64,000 bases of DNA, taken from assembly GCF_032854445.1 (NCBI RefSeq), contig NC_088303.1:20777501-20841500 (forward strand). Reading direction: 5' to 3'. This stretch comes from Liolophura sinensis. Taxonomy: Eukaryota; Mollusca; Polyplacophora; Chitonida; Chitonidae. Position numbers and translations under genes: made by a program. Positions 36,545 to 47,302 of the stretch are shown here, piece after piece. Numbering within the stretch: position 1 is the stretch's first letter; the number at the start of each line of letters is the position of its first letter. Under the pieces are notes generated by a model. The model searched no databases. It was not told the origin of the DNA and saw only the letters and a program-made list of their open reading frames with translations.

Positions 36545-37700
36545 TTATTATATCGACAGATTTTTATGTTAAAGAAGCAATCTTAAGCCTTAGGATGCTT
36601 ATATAACAGAAAAAAATTATATCTGTAAATCCTAAGTCACCGCGGCGAGCCTAGGATGCTTATATAACACAAAACTATTATATCTGTAGATCCTATGTCA
36701 CAGCGGCGAGCCTAGAATGCTTATATAACAGAAAGCTATTATATCTGTAAATCCTATGTCACAGCGGCGAGCCTAGGATGCTTATATAACAGAAAGCTAT
36801 TATATCTGTAAATCCTATGTCACAGCGGCGAGCCTTGGATGCTTATATAACAGAAAGCTATTATATCTGTAAATCCTATGTCACAGCGGCGAGCTTTGGA
36901 TGCTTATATAGCAGAAAGCTATTATATCTGTAAATCCTATGTCACAAAGGCGAGCCTAGGATGCTTATAGAACAGAAAACTATTATATCTGTAAATCCTA
37001 TGTTACAGCGGCGAGCCTGGGATGCTTATATAAAATAAAGCTATTATATTTGTAAATCCTATGTCACAGCGGCGAGCCTTGGATGCTTATATAACAGAAA
37101 GCTATTATATTTGTAAATCCTATGTCACAGCGGCGAGCCTTGGATGCTTATATAACAGAAAACTATTATATCTGTAAATCCTATGTCACAGCGGCGAGCC
37201 TGGGATGCTTATATAACAGAAAGCTATTATATCTGTAAATCCTATGTCACAGCGGTGAGTCTAGGATGCTTATATATCAGAAAGCTATTATATCTGTAAA
37301 TCCTATGTCACAGCGGCGAGCCTTGGATGCTTATATAACAGAAAGCTATTACATCCGTGAATCCTATGTCACAGCGGCGAGCCTTGGATGCTTATATATC
37401 AGAAAACTATTATATCTGTAAATCCTGTGTAACAGCGGCGAGCCTAGGATGCTTATATATCAGAAAGCTATTATATCTGTAAATCCTATGTCACAGCGGC
37501 GAGCTTTGGATGCTTATATAACAGAAAGCTATTATATCTGTAAATCCTATGTCACAGCGGCGAGCCTTGGATGGTTATACAACAGAAAGCTATTATATCT
37601 GTAAATCCTATGTCACAGCGGCGAGCCTTGGATGCTTATATAACAGAAAGCTATTATATCTGTAAATCCTATGTCACAGCGGCGAGTCCGGGATGCTTAC
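36545..37700. repeat. 61-bp minisatellite, about 18 units
   Basis: Each unit is GGATGCTTATATAACAGAAA, GCTATTATATCTGTAAATCC, TATGTCACAGCGGCGAGCCT plus one base. The left edge decays gradually from about 36400. The right edge is interrupted by a palindromic insertion at 37703-37828, after which one more degraded unit follows. Confidence 0.95.
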
Positions 37701-37702
37701 AT

Positions 37703-37828
37703 ACAAAAAACACTTGTGTTGTATAAACACAAACTTGTGTCCTTTACGCCAAAAAATAAAACACATTTCTGTGTTAAAAGTAAACAAAACAAGTTGTGTT
37801 ACATTTCAACACAGGTGTTTTTATGTGT
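37703..37828. mobile_element. Small palindromic MITE inserted in the 61-bp array
   Basis: It starts AAAAAACACTTGTGTTGTA and ends TTTCAACACAGGTGTTTTTA, so the ends are inverted repeats. Internal ACACAAACTTGTGT words are also palindromic. Array-derived sequence lies on both sides. Related palindromic words are at 39215-39540. Confidence 0.65.
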
Positions 37829-38994
37829 ATATAAAAGAAATCTATTTTATTGGTAAATCCTATGTTACAGGGGCTGGCCTAAAATGCTTATATGTTTATG
37901 TATATTGATAGTAAACTGTTATAACGACAAAGCTTACATTACAGAAGTGAATTTAGATATGCTTATATAACAGAAAGAGTAAGTCAGTAAATCTTATATC
38001 AACGGAAGGTTTATATGCATGACAGGAAACAACCTTAAGCGGCAGATGGATATTTGCAAGGTTAGGACGTCTTAACGACTGTGCCAGGAAGTTTAAATGA
38101 CATATATTTATATAATATTCATATTATATAAGATACTGCTAATTTTTCATGCTCAAACCGTTCTCTTTCTCCTAAACCTTTATAGATGTACATCACCTCC
38201 GACATATACAAAAATTAAAACTATTTAGCACGTAAATGAGAGGTATGGATTACATAATATATAAGTATACTGAAAATGCATAACCGCACATATAGGATTA
38301 TGCACTGCATGTCTGTTTTTGATTTAAATGCTAATAGGGCTGACACTTAACTGACATTCAAGCGTGATATGAAAACGCTGTTAAGAGAATGTATCGTATT
38401 GGGTTGTCAAACGTTCTAGAGACAAAGGCGTTCTGATTTGGGTGAGATAAACTTTGATGTACGCCGTCATAGAGATCAGGAAATGTCACTTTTTACATTA
38501 CGATACACCGGTGCACGGGACCTTTGTTGCAACACGGGCTGTTGTTATACTTCCCTTAAATTTACGTTTTTAAACATATTCGTCTGCACATTTTGAATTA
38601 GCATCTACGTATTACCATCAGAGAAACCTTTAAAGGTCACTCTACATGTATTTTCTATCAGGAAAGACTGACATTTATGTATTAAAAGTTTCACATACCT
38701 TGACGTTTCGTTCTGGACAAACCGTAACAGGTGACTTATCTAAAGAGTCAGCGATTCAGGTGTCTAATAGATCTATGCATGTCTTATTAGGTGGGGCTAT
38801 AACAGGTGATGTTCCACACATTACATAACTATAGTGGTCTCACTGTTGTTAAATGCTACTTCCTCTACCCGTTGTCTCTCTCATCGCATTTAAGCTGCTG
38901 TAGTTTCTTCTCATCATGAACGGCCGATCATATATATATATGTATGTAAAAACATCTACATTTCAAAATGAGTATAATGACAACCCATCATTGG

Positions 38995-39080
38995 CTGAGT
39001 GAGTGAGAGCCTGTGACTTAACGCCGTACTTAACAATTTTTCAGTCATATGACGGCGACCCATCATTGGGTATCAGTTTA
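38995..39080 (-). mobile_element. SINE-2 3'-end fragment
   Basis: GGCTGAGTGAGTGAGAGCCTG, then TTAACGCCGTACTTAACAAT and TTTTCAGTCATATGACGGCG, match the terminal part of SINE-2. The rest is absent. Confidence 0.6.
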
Positions 39081-39214
39081 CTGCAGCGTTACGCATCATT
39101 TATTTTAAATACAGAATTTTTGTATATATTCAGTCTAGTCGCACGAGTTTGAACTGGTATACATGCCATACGTGTAAAATATTAAACGACTCATCAAACA
39201 AAGCGATTTATAAC

Positions 39215-39540
39215 GCAAAACTAGACGTACACATAAGACACTTGTGTTGTATACACACAAACTTGTGTTCTTTGCAGCGAAGGTCTTGTCATATTTGAAC
39301 AACTCAATCTTCTGTTGCATTAACAGAACGTCTCGTTTTGAAAGAATTGGACATAAAATGTGTTGGATGTTCTACACAATACTTGTTACAAAATACAACA
39401 GTTTTTGTTTCATTGCATAAATAAATTTGTGTTTTATTACTTAGTAACACAAACATGTACTTCACATTTATTTAACACGTTTGTGTTGGGGAACACATTT
39501 CTGTGTTGAATGAAAACAACAGCTGTCGAAACAAATTTTT
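39215..39540. repeat. AT-rich element with ACACAAACTTGTGT-type inverted words
   Basis: It starts with ACACTTGTGTTGTATACACA and ends with GAACACATTTCTGTGTTGAA, like the small MITE at 37703-37828 but longer. Probably a fuller member of the same family. Confidence 0.5.
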
Positions 39541-39733
39541 GGTGGGTAGAGCCCTGACTGGGGACACTAAGCTAGTGTGTTCATCGATGCCGTCATTTCC
39601 GAATATTTCAGACCATTGATGAAAAGTATCCATAAAGTAGAGGGGTTATTAGGAAATATAAAATATGCCTAAAAAAAAATAAAGATCTCATTGTTTGTGG
39701 CGTATCTTTCTTCAAGGTCCTTATAACCATACT

Positions 39734-39894
39734 GTGGGAAGGTCTAACAGCAACTTACCGATGGTCGTGGCTTCCCCCCGGGCTCTGTCCGGTTTCCTCC
39801 CACCATAATGCTGGCCGCCGTCGTATAAGTGAAACATTCTTGAGTGCGACGTAAAACACCAATCACCAACCAATCAAATAAATAAATAAATAAA
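39734..39894 (+). mobile_element. 5'-truncated SINE-1 with 12-bp target-site duplication
   Basis: TATAACCATACT flanks it at 39722-39733 and 39895-39906. The element starts inside the core (GTGGGAAGGTCTAACAGCAA). It carries GGTTTCCTCCCACCATAATG, the GAAACATTCTTGAGTGCGACG tail and a (AAAT)n end. Confidence 0.9.
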
Positions 39895-40033
39895 TATAAC
39901 CATACTCCTCGTTTTTTGTACCTCTTCGTGTATCCTTTAATTCTATTTGTGTATTTTAGTTCTGTCTTCATGCTATATCGATTCATTTAACCCGGCTACA
40001 GAATATCCCGAAGTTTATGTTGAGTTGTGCAAT

Positions 40034-40290
40034 TACTTACTACAGTCATAATATGAAGTTACTACAGTCATAATATGATGTTACTACAGTCATAATATGA
40101 TGTTACTACAGACATAATATGAAGTTACTACAGTCATAATATGATGTTACTACAGTCATAATATGAAGTTACTACAGTCATAATATGATGTTACTACAGT
40201 CATAATATGATGTTACTACAGACATAATATGAAGTTACTACAGTCATAATATGATGTTACTACAGTCATAATATGAAGTTACTACACTCA
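40034..40290. repeat. 22-bp array with a five-unit higher-order repeat
   Basis: Twelve units of TTACTACAGTCATAATATGA plus two bases. The variants (T or A after CAG; GATG or GAAG at the end) run in the same five-unit order twice, giving a 110-bp higher-order period repeated two times. Confidence 0.92.
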
Positions 40291-40638
40291 TATTATGAGA
40301 GAAAAACATCGTAATAGTACAATTAAGATTGATAATGCATTGTATAATTGCAGCTTCATACATGTAACTTCAGTAAATATTACATAGACATGATAAACTG
40401 ATAGTTGGTGATCGATAAACTGGCAGTTATTTTGGAAGTTTCAGATAAAATTTTAGCTCACAGAAAAGCATTGCATTAAGTGGGAAAAGTTCAGTCATTG
40501 AGCGTGATTTCTGTCTTCTGATATCGACATTGATTTATGAGATTCATCTCAGTGACGATCGAGAAACTCATTATACAAATGAACACAGCAGCAATATATT
40601 GTTCTGGTTAACTCTAGAGAGGACGATGAAGGCAGTAT

Positions 40639-43600
40639 TTAGATAAGCAAAATACTGATAAAAGTGACCATCATGCACAAAATTTCGGGGTGGTTAATTC
40701 CAGCACGATTTACATCATTTATCATGGCAAATATCCTTAAAGGACCGCCACTTCCGTCTCTGATTTTGACAGGGATCGCGAACACTGTGGCTCCGGTCAC
40801 AGGAACTCTGCTCAAATTTGCCACGTTCTCAAGACCTACGATGTTGGCACCGAAAACCGTCACATGGGTTTGGAAGTCCCGAGACTGTCCGAAATCTATA
40901 GAAGGGGTGTCAACGCCGATGGCGTTGATGTACTTCCGGTTGGCAATAATCCACCTGGCGGTGCGTGGGCTGAAACCCGGAAAGTGGAACGTAGAAGAGT
41001 TGTTGGGTGTGCTTGATCCGAAAACAGCGGTTTTATTCGGCCAGTATTTGTCCCAACCTGAGTTCATAAGAACGATTGCACCCTCTGGTATTTTACCATG
41101 CTTCTCTTCCCATTGAAACAGGTCTGCGATCTCCACCTGAGTATCCGGGTCCTTTTCGGCGCGAGCCGATATATCTATGACAACACCTGGACCAATCAGA
41201 TTGTTCAACGGTATTTCATGGAGCCGCCATTGATTCTTGGAGAAATGGGACGGCGAGTCGATGTGCGTACCACCATGTTCAGCCGTGGAAAAATTGTTAC
41301 TCTCGTACCTGAAACAACATTAAAATGTACGACCTAATGTAATAATTACACTCTAAGAATTTGTAGACTTGGAAAAGTAAGAATGTTGGTATATCTATCC
41401 TCAATTATACTTAACAGTCAATTTCCTTAAGGTTATAGACTGCAAGTGCATCTGCACCAATAGCTTTAGGACCAAAGAACGGATTAAAGAAGGCATATAA
41501 TGCATATTTAGGTTGAAAGAGTGCCATGTAAACTAAAGGTTTTATTGTATCTGTAATACACATAGGTGTATGCACAAATGTACAGCTGCAAGTAATAAGA
41601 CAGACCTTTATACTTTAATATTTGAATGATGAAGAAATGTTCCGGCCGACATGCCGCATTAACTTTCAAAATTTCTTGCGACTACAAGCAGCCAGAAGAC
41701 AGAAGTTGCAGATCTTGGCACTTGCTTCCTGTACCTCCCAGTGGGGAGGTCCTTTACAACTTGACAATTCATTCAATCTGTCATTGTAAGTGATAAAAAA
41801 TGACATTATACTTTCTGGTCGTTTGCAAACTCCCAGTTAAGAGTATACTATAGTGTGCATTTGGTGCATAATATGCGGGTCAGATTTGGACTGTTGTAGA
41901 AATTAGAGCTCAGATTAAAGCGCAGATTATATATAATCCGATTTACTTCTGAGAAGTGAAGGAGGTAATAGAGTCCTACTGTTAGCATACGGATTTACAC
42001 ATTATCCCCTCCCCCCCCCCCCCCCCCCAACACACACATACACCAGTCAGAATAGTAGCCTCGTTTGTTCCCTCCTGGGAGTGAAAATTCACAGACACAG
42101 GAGGCGAGCTTCACAAGAGGCGACCTCATCGTTCCTGTTAGTCAGTTAAACTTTTTGCATGTTTTGTACACATAGGCTACATGATTATTTAAATAGGGGT
42201 ACCCCATTTGTTCTAAAATTTGGGACACGTGGTCTGCTCATTTTAGCCAATATATATGTAATTCTTGCACGAATAATGAGGGGTTTTTTCTCACATGGTT
42301 TGACCATCTAATCTAACATACTTATATCTTTACTTTTCCCAAAGGCTGGTGAAGAAATGTAATATTCTACTTTCAACTACTGATATCTGTCCCAAATTTT
42401 AGAAGAATTAGGGTACATCACGTGACCTCATATAAATGACGTAGTATTGCAAGATCCTTGAAATACATACGTGTATGTACGTTTACCTATACATCTAGGT
42501 AAATCAATACCATGAATCAATACACTGGAATTTAACAAATTGAGGTTTGCTTTGCTATTCGAAGGTTATTTATTTATTTATCTATTTGATTTGTGTTTTA
42601 CACCATACTCAAGGATATATTACTTCTACGACGGCGGTCAGCGGCGGTGGGGGGAAAGCGGGCAAGCCCGAGGCAAAGCCCGGGGCAAAACCCACGACCA
42701 ACAGCAAGTTGATGGAAGGCCTTCCCACGTGCGGCCAGAGAGGAAGCCAGCATGAACTGGATTTGAACTCACTGTGACCGCATTGGCTCTTGGGTCATTG
42801 CGCCGTGCTGGCGTGTAAACACCTCGGCCACGGAGGCCCCCTATTCGAAGGTTATGGAATATACTAGTGAATATACTTAATGTAATAGTGGTGAACAGAA
42901 AATAAAACCAATCTGGAAAAGGCAGGTAATTTTCAAGTCGTATAGCAATGTCGATTGCGGATGTCCTGTTCGATCAGAGCATTCAGGTAATTTATATATA
43001 GGTCTATATTCTGAAATTCCTGGTACGAGTGTTCAACTTTTTCAGGCATGAATAGAAAATCTGTCAAGTAAGTTAGATGCTGGGTTGACTGACTGATTGA
43101 TTGACTTGGCTTTGACGTTGGTATCGGCATTATTTTCGATGATATCACCAAGCAGGACGGCCACAATCTAGACAATTTTGATGATATTATCAAGGAGATT
43201 TCTACTTCAGCAGGACGGCCACAATCTTGACAATTTTGATGATATCAAAAAGGAAATTTCAACTTCAGCAGGACGGCCACAATCTTGACAATTTTGAGTT
43301 AACTACCCTCCAACCAGTATAGCTATTCTAGCATAGGGTCATCCCGCATATAGATGTATGCATAAAATATGCTCATTGGAAAATAATTTTTCACTGTTTA
43401 ATTCTAAGTGATCCAACCATTTATCATAGTTTTTACCTGCCATCCACACCGTTCCTCACGGCTACTTTAGGTACAAATTTCTTACATGTTTTCACACTCA
43501 AAAAATAATTTTAATAGAAAGTCCATTGTCTAAGAGACGCATGGAGTGTATTCTATTATAGCATAATACATCGTTTCATTCAGCTTATAAATAAAATCTA

Positions 43601-44595
43601 TATCTTGAGTTTTAGAATGTGTGTGTTATATTCAACAGAATGATCTACCATAATCAAACAACAAACTTTGTGCTAAATTTAACAGATTCATTGTTGATAG
43701 TACCTATTGGTGTATAGCTGGCTAACGAATGCGTGTCCATATATGTATACGTGTCCATATATGTATACGCGTCCACACCGGTGGCTAATCCATGCTTAGA
43801 TATGCGTATATGCGCCTCCGAACAGCATCCGGTAAAAATCGCTCCGGATATGGTACGAAACGGATGAGAAAACGTTGCGAAAAAATCCTTTTTCTGCATG
43901 TATTTCCTAACGCCACATCACGGTGCGGATTCACGTGTACACAAATTTATAGAGCTTGCTAAACTTGAATTTGATTTGTTTTATATACATGAATTTTAAA
44001 AACCAGTGTAAAAACCTTTTATTTATATATATATCTTCAATTACGGCCTGGAAAAGCTTTATTATTCTTTTACAGGGCTTCACAGGCGTCACAAGCACTG
44101 GCTTCGAAAATAATACATATACAGGTATAAATAGCGCGTGTTGTTAAAGTTAGGTCAGTTCTCTCCGCCATGCATCTGGATGTACGAGAGGCAAAGGAAG
44201 AGAAAAACGGATGAAGTTGGCGTACATATGGATGTATGTAAACGCATAATCTGCATAGACAGGCATAGTACACACAGATAAGTATACACATACATACACG
44301 CTTTGGGCACCCGGATTTAGTGGTAACGGGCCAACGTCACTTGACGACTGGTAAGAAGTTCGCTGGATAATATTTCTGGAAAGCTGATGCAGGTGCTGAA
44401 TTACAGTACTATAGGAATAATAAAAACTCACCAGAACGAGTCTTGTTGTTGACGGCTTAAAATGTTGAATTTAAAGGAGGGACTGCCTGGCCAGTAGACG
44501 GTATTAGTGTCCAGTGCGTGTGTTAAGTCAACAAATCTGCCCTGTGCCGCTACCGTGGAAACAGCCAGCGTCTGTAGGAAGAAAAGCAGAGCCAT
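40639..44595 (-). CDS. Cyclase B: secreted cyclase/kynurenine formamidase-like metal hydrolase
   Basis: Exons 44595-44432 and 41308-40639, joined in phase 2; 834 nt, 277 aa. Signal peptide MALLFFLQTLAVSTVAAQG, then FVDLTHALDTNTVYWPGSP, which keeps the family's Trp-Pro segment. The metal-binding motif is HGGTHIDSPSH (His66, His70, Asp72, His76). Later family motifs are NSGWDKYWPN, FHFPGFSP, AIGVDTPSIDFG and PVKIRDGSGGPLRIFAM. The C-terminus ends in a short hydrophobic stretch (MMVTFISILLI). The start is the only ATG that yields a signal peptide. It shares exon boundary and phase with cyclase A, so the two arose by tandem duplication. The substrate is not predictable from sequence; the 3.1-kb intron carries a SINE-1 and minisatellites. 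Confidence 0.92.
42009..42031. repeat. Poly(C) tract followed by CA repeat
   Basis: About 20 consecutive C residues, then AACACACACATACAC, inside the cyclase B intron. Exact length may be unreliable because homopolymers are error-prone. Confidence 0.8.
42570..42840 (-). mobile_element. Full-length tRNA-derived SINE-1 with 15-bp target-site duplication
   Basis: CTATTCGAAGGTTAT occurs at 42555-42569 and 42841-42855. Read on the minus strand the element has a tRNA-like head (GGGGGCCTCCGTGGCCGAGG, an A box; then a B-box-like GAGTTCAAATCCAG). The core follows (CATGCTGGCTTCC, GTGGGAAGGCC, GGTCGTGGGTTTTGCC), then the tail GAGTATGGTGTAAAACACAAATC and (AAATA)n. This is the reference copy for the SINE-1 fragments elsewhere in the window. 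Confidence 0.93.
43160..43300. repeat. 58-bp tandem repeat, 2.5 units
   Basis: AGCAGGACGGCCACAATCT, GACAATTTTGATGATAT and AAGGA.ATTTC.ACTTC are repeated. It lies in the cyclase B intron. Confidence 0.85.
43494..43700. mobile_element. MITE related to 45082-45340
   Basis: It begins CACACTCAAAAAATAATTTTAATAGAAAGTC and ends near GCTAAATTTAACAGATTCATTG. It shares the GTGTGTTATATTCAACAGAATGATCT internal stretch with the other member. The right end is poorly defined. Confidence 0.55.
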
Positions 44596-45081
44596 GGTCT
44601 GTCCTCTCTCGTCCGGGGCCAGGCTGGTGTCTGAAGAAAGCACAGGGAGCTACGGAACATGGGAACGGCAAGGGCTATATAGATATAGTCAGTCGGAGAG
44701 ATAGAGATATAGGGAAAGAAAAAAAATAGTCAGACAGTTTGTGGTTTACTCTGTTTCCTGTTCGGAAAACAATGTGCCTTGTCATTCCCTAATTAACAAC
44801 AAAGCACGAGAGATTATCGCCTAACTGCAGGTAACAGTGTAGTGTAGTTATGTCAGAAGAGGTTCCAGTAAATAAGCTTATAAGAAATGTATTTCTGTGA
44901 AAATATTTTGAAAGTATCCTTCTGCGTATTGTCAAAAGAACCGTTATAAATCAAACGTAGATTAGGAAGTATGTATGTCTCAAGTCTTATTTGGTAGCGT
45001 TGATTCAGCGTCACAGTTTATCACGGAATGAACTGTGCTGTGTCATGCGTCGACATCACCATACACTAACAAACCTATTGT
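44596..45081. other. Upstream region of cyclase B
   Basis: It is the likely promoter side of cyclase B. I see no TATA box that stands out from the AT-rich background, and no exon. Confidence 0.4.
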
Positions 45082-45340
45082 GTACGCTAAAAAAATAATC
45101 TGTTAATTTTAACAGAAAGTCTGTTGTCTGAGTCTTGCTTGAATGTATTCTGTTGTCATAAAATAAGAGTGTGTCATATTCAACATGATATCCGGTTAGT
45201 TTAATAGAATCTTTATGTTGAATAAATAGAATATGTGTGTTATATTTAACAGGATAATCTGCTGCAATAACAGAATACATTCTAGCATCACTCATACAAC
45301 AGACTTTTGGTTAAACTTAACAGATTAATTTTTAGTGTAC
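45082..45340. mobile_element. MITE with about 40-bp terminal inverted repeats
   Basis: The left end GTACGCTAAAAAAATAATCTG... and the inverted right end GTACACTAAAAATTAATCTG... match over about 40 bases, including TTAACAGA and AGTCTGTTGT. It has no open frame of its own. The internal word ACAGAATACATTCTAGCATC is shared with 16180-16400. Confidence 0.85.
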
Positions 45341-45764
45341 TGGTCTTGAATGTCCCATGGGTGTTTGTCAGTATGGAAACCGGAGACGACCATTGTCTCT
45401 CCAATACATTTGACCTATAAGTTTGGGCCACCAATATTGGAATGACACTGCAAGATTTCGTCGAGATTAGTGTAGCGTTTGCAGAGAAGTATTGTGTGTA
45501 TATATCATCGATTGCATCATTCATACTTGATGATCTTAACAAGTCCATCACGTGATTTAATTGCTTGTATTGTACTTGTCGGAAGTGGTCCATAAATGCC
45601 TGAATTACATGTATGGTCCATCGTCCATCCTTAACATCGGCTGCCAGTAGGCGATGTTCAACAACCACGCAATGATCTGCGTCAATCCAACAACGTTCAC
45701 TCGAGAATGTCTTCATTTTCTGATCAAATTTCGTCTGAATACGACCAAATATTTTACAGTGCAT
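45288..45764 (-). pseudogene. Unrecognised 158-codon open frame, 3' end formed by a MITE
   Basis: An ATG-started frame without introns. I do not recognise the product. It contains ERCWIDADHCVVVEHRLLAA and a helical stretch HVIQAFMDHFRQVQYKQL. The last 17 or so codons fall inside the inverted repeat of the MITE at 45082-45340, so any original C-terminus has been cut off. It could be a gene fragment, an old retroelement piece or chance. Confidence 0.3.
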
Positions 45765-47302
45765 TGATTCTCGGTCATAATCACTAGACTATCGTCTGTT
45801 TTCTTGTTGTCGTCAGAATGTTTGGTTTTCCACGAAATAAGCACCTTTATACTACAGCTTCAGCATCAGAAATGGCGACAACCAATGGAAGCCTGATGTG
45901 GTCCTATTCTCTGTCACATATATTTGGCCCTATAGCCATGCAGTAGAAGCGATATTACAGCGACATTTAGTCGAGATTTGTCAGCCGAGATTAAAACGAT
46001 AACGCGACATTTTGCTTACAGGTCTCCGATTTCTCATCCTGCTCTTGAGCCACCGTGCTTGCAGGACGAACCTGATATAAAAATCGGACATGACTTACAC
46101 CAAAGCCTATATCATTCACAGGTTGGCCTGACAAAACCCTTGTCTGTAACCAGGTGATGTGTTTGAGCTGGGGTGGTGAAGACGTACCTGTCACCCAAGC
46201 CCTTCTTCTCACCCTTACTCCTTAATAGCGCATTCTGACATAATTCTTCAGTAGCTGAATGTTGCATGAATAGTTCGTGCAGGATCTGATTTCTGTGTGT
46301 CGTTTACATGTAACTGGGTCAAACAGTGGTGCGCACTTAATCAGGCAGAGTGAGAAGTATCGTAAACGGCTTGACCTTTATACGATCTATGCTTTTTACA
46401 AGGCCTGAAGGACCTGGTATGGTAAGGCCGGGAATCGGCTACAGTGTAGGAATCTGTGAGTGACAGTTGATGACACACTTGTAAGGCTACTTCTTTTTTC
46501 ATTCTGTAACTTTCTGAAAAAGTACTTGAGCACGCAGTTATGCACCAATCAATTAAATAAATACATAACAAATGTAACTTGTAGCCTTATACTTCCTCTT
46601 CACATAACGTAAACAATAGCTAATGGACCACGTGTGCTCTCAACCAGGATTCACGTATGATGTCGCTATAATTGCCAAATGGTACGTAATACCATAGCTT
46701 ATCCATTCTAATTCATGATAACACTTATTTAATGCAACACTGACTTTACCTTTACTTAAACAAAAGTATGTTTCCAAAGATAAAGAAAAAAAAAAGATCC
46801 ACAAAGATTCGAACTGTTGCCCGACATGCAATCTTTTCTCCGCAGCGACTTCGCTAGTCCACTTCACCATGAAGGATGCCTAATACATCATGGCAAAAAT
46901 ACAGATTTTAAACTTGCTAAAATATGACAAAACTTATCACACTATAAAGCTTATGTTTTACATATGAAGGTAAACGTTAATCAAAACGAAACTTTGACAG
47001 CATGTAGAAATACACTCATGGAGGTTTCAGCAAAGATATTTATGCCCGGGTATACAACGATGACTGGTCAGAGACGAGCTAGGTTTGCACAATGTTAACG
47101 AAAAGGTGACAATAACTCAGAACAGTTGAGGTTTATGTCATTTATTATAAATGACGAATATTTTGCTGATAACGAAAATTAGGGTATGATTAGAAATATA
47201 CAGGTACACAATACAACACACTTGTACAAAGTGGATTTTGCCAACGTCATGCCTCACAATTTAAATTTCAAATTTCTTAAATAAATTGTAGAATTTACCC
47301 TG
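45765..47302. other. Intergenic region with no recognised gene
   Basis: A SINE-1 tail fragment is at about 46530-46565 (GCACCAATCAATTAAATAAATA). Short frames at 45991-46212 and 46341-46571 show no family signature. Nothing else can be assigned. Confidence 0.5.

Larger units (their letters stand above)
34562..40638. other. Repeat-rich intergenic region between cyclase A and cyclase B
   Basis: About 6 kb, holding two large minisatellites (35835-36372, 36545-37700), a MITE nested at the edge of the second, AT-rich inverted repeats, SINE fragments and a 22-bp array. About 35000-35800 and 37900-38990 show nothing I can assign. No coding exon was found. Confidence 0.65.

Noticed and set aside
35835-37700. 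Regularly spaced repeats considered as a CRISPR array
   Set aside because: The whole unit repeats, so there are no unique spacers, and the DNA is animal.
40664-41116. Plus-strand 150-codon frame
   Set aside because: Antisense shadow of the large second exon of cyclase B, whose minus frame has clear family motifs.
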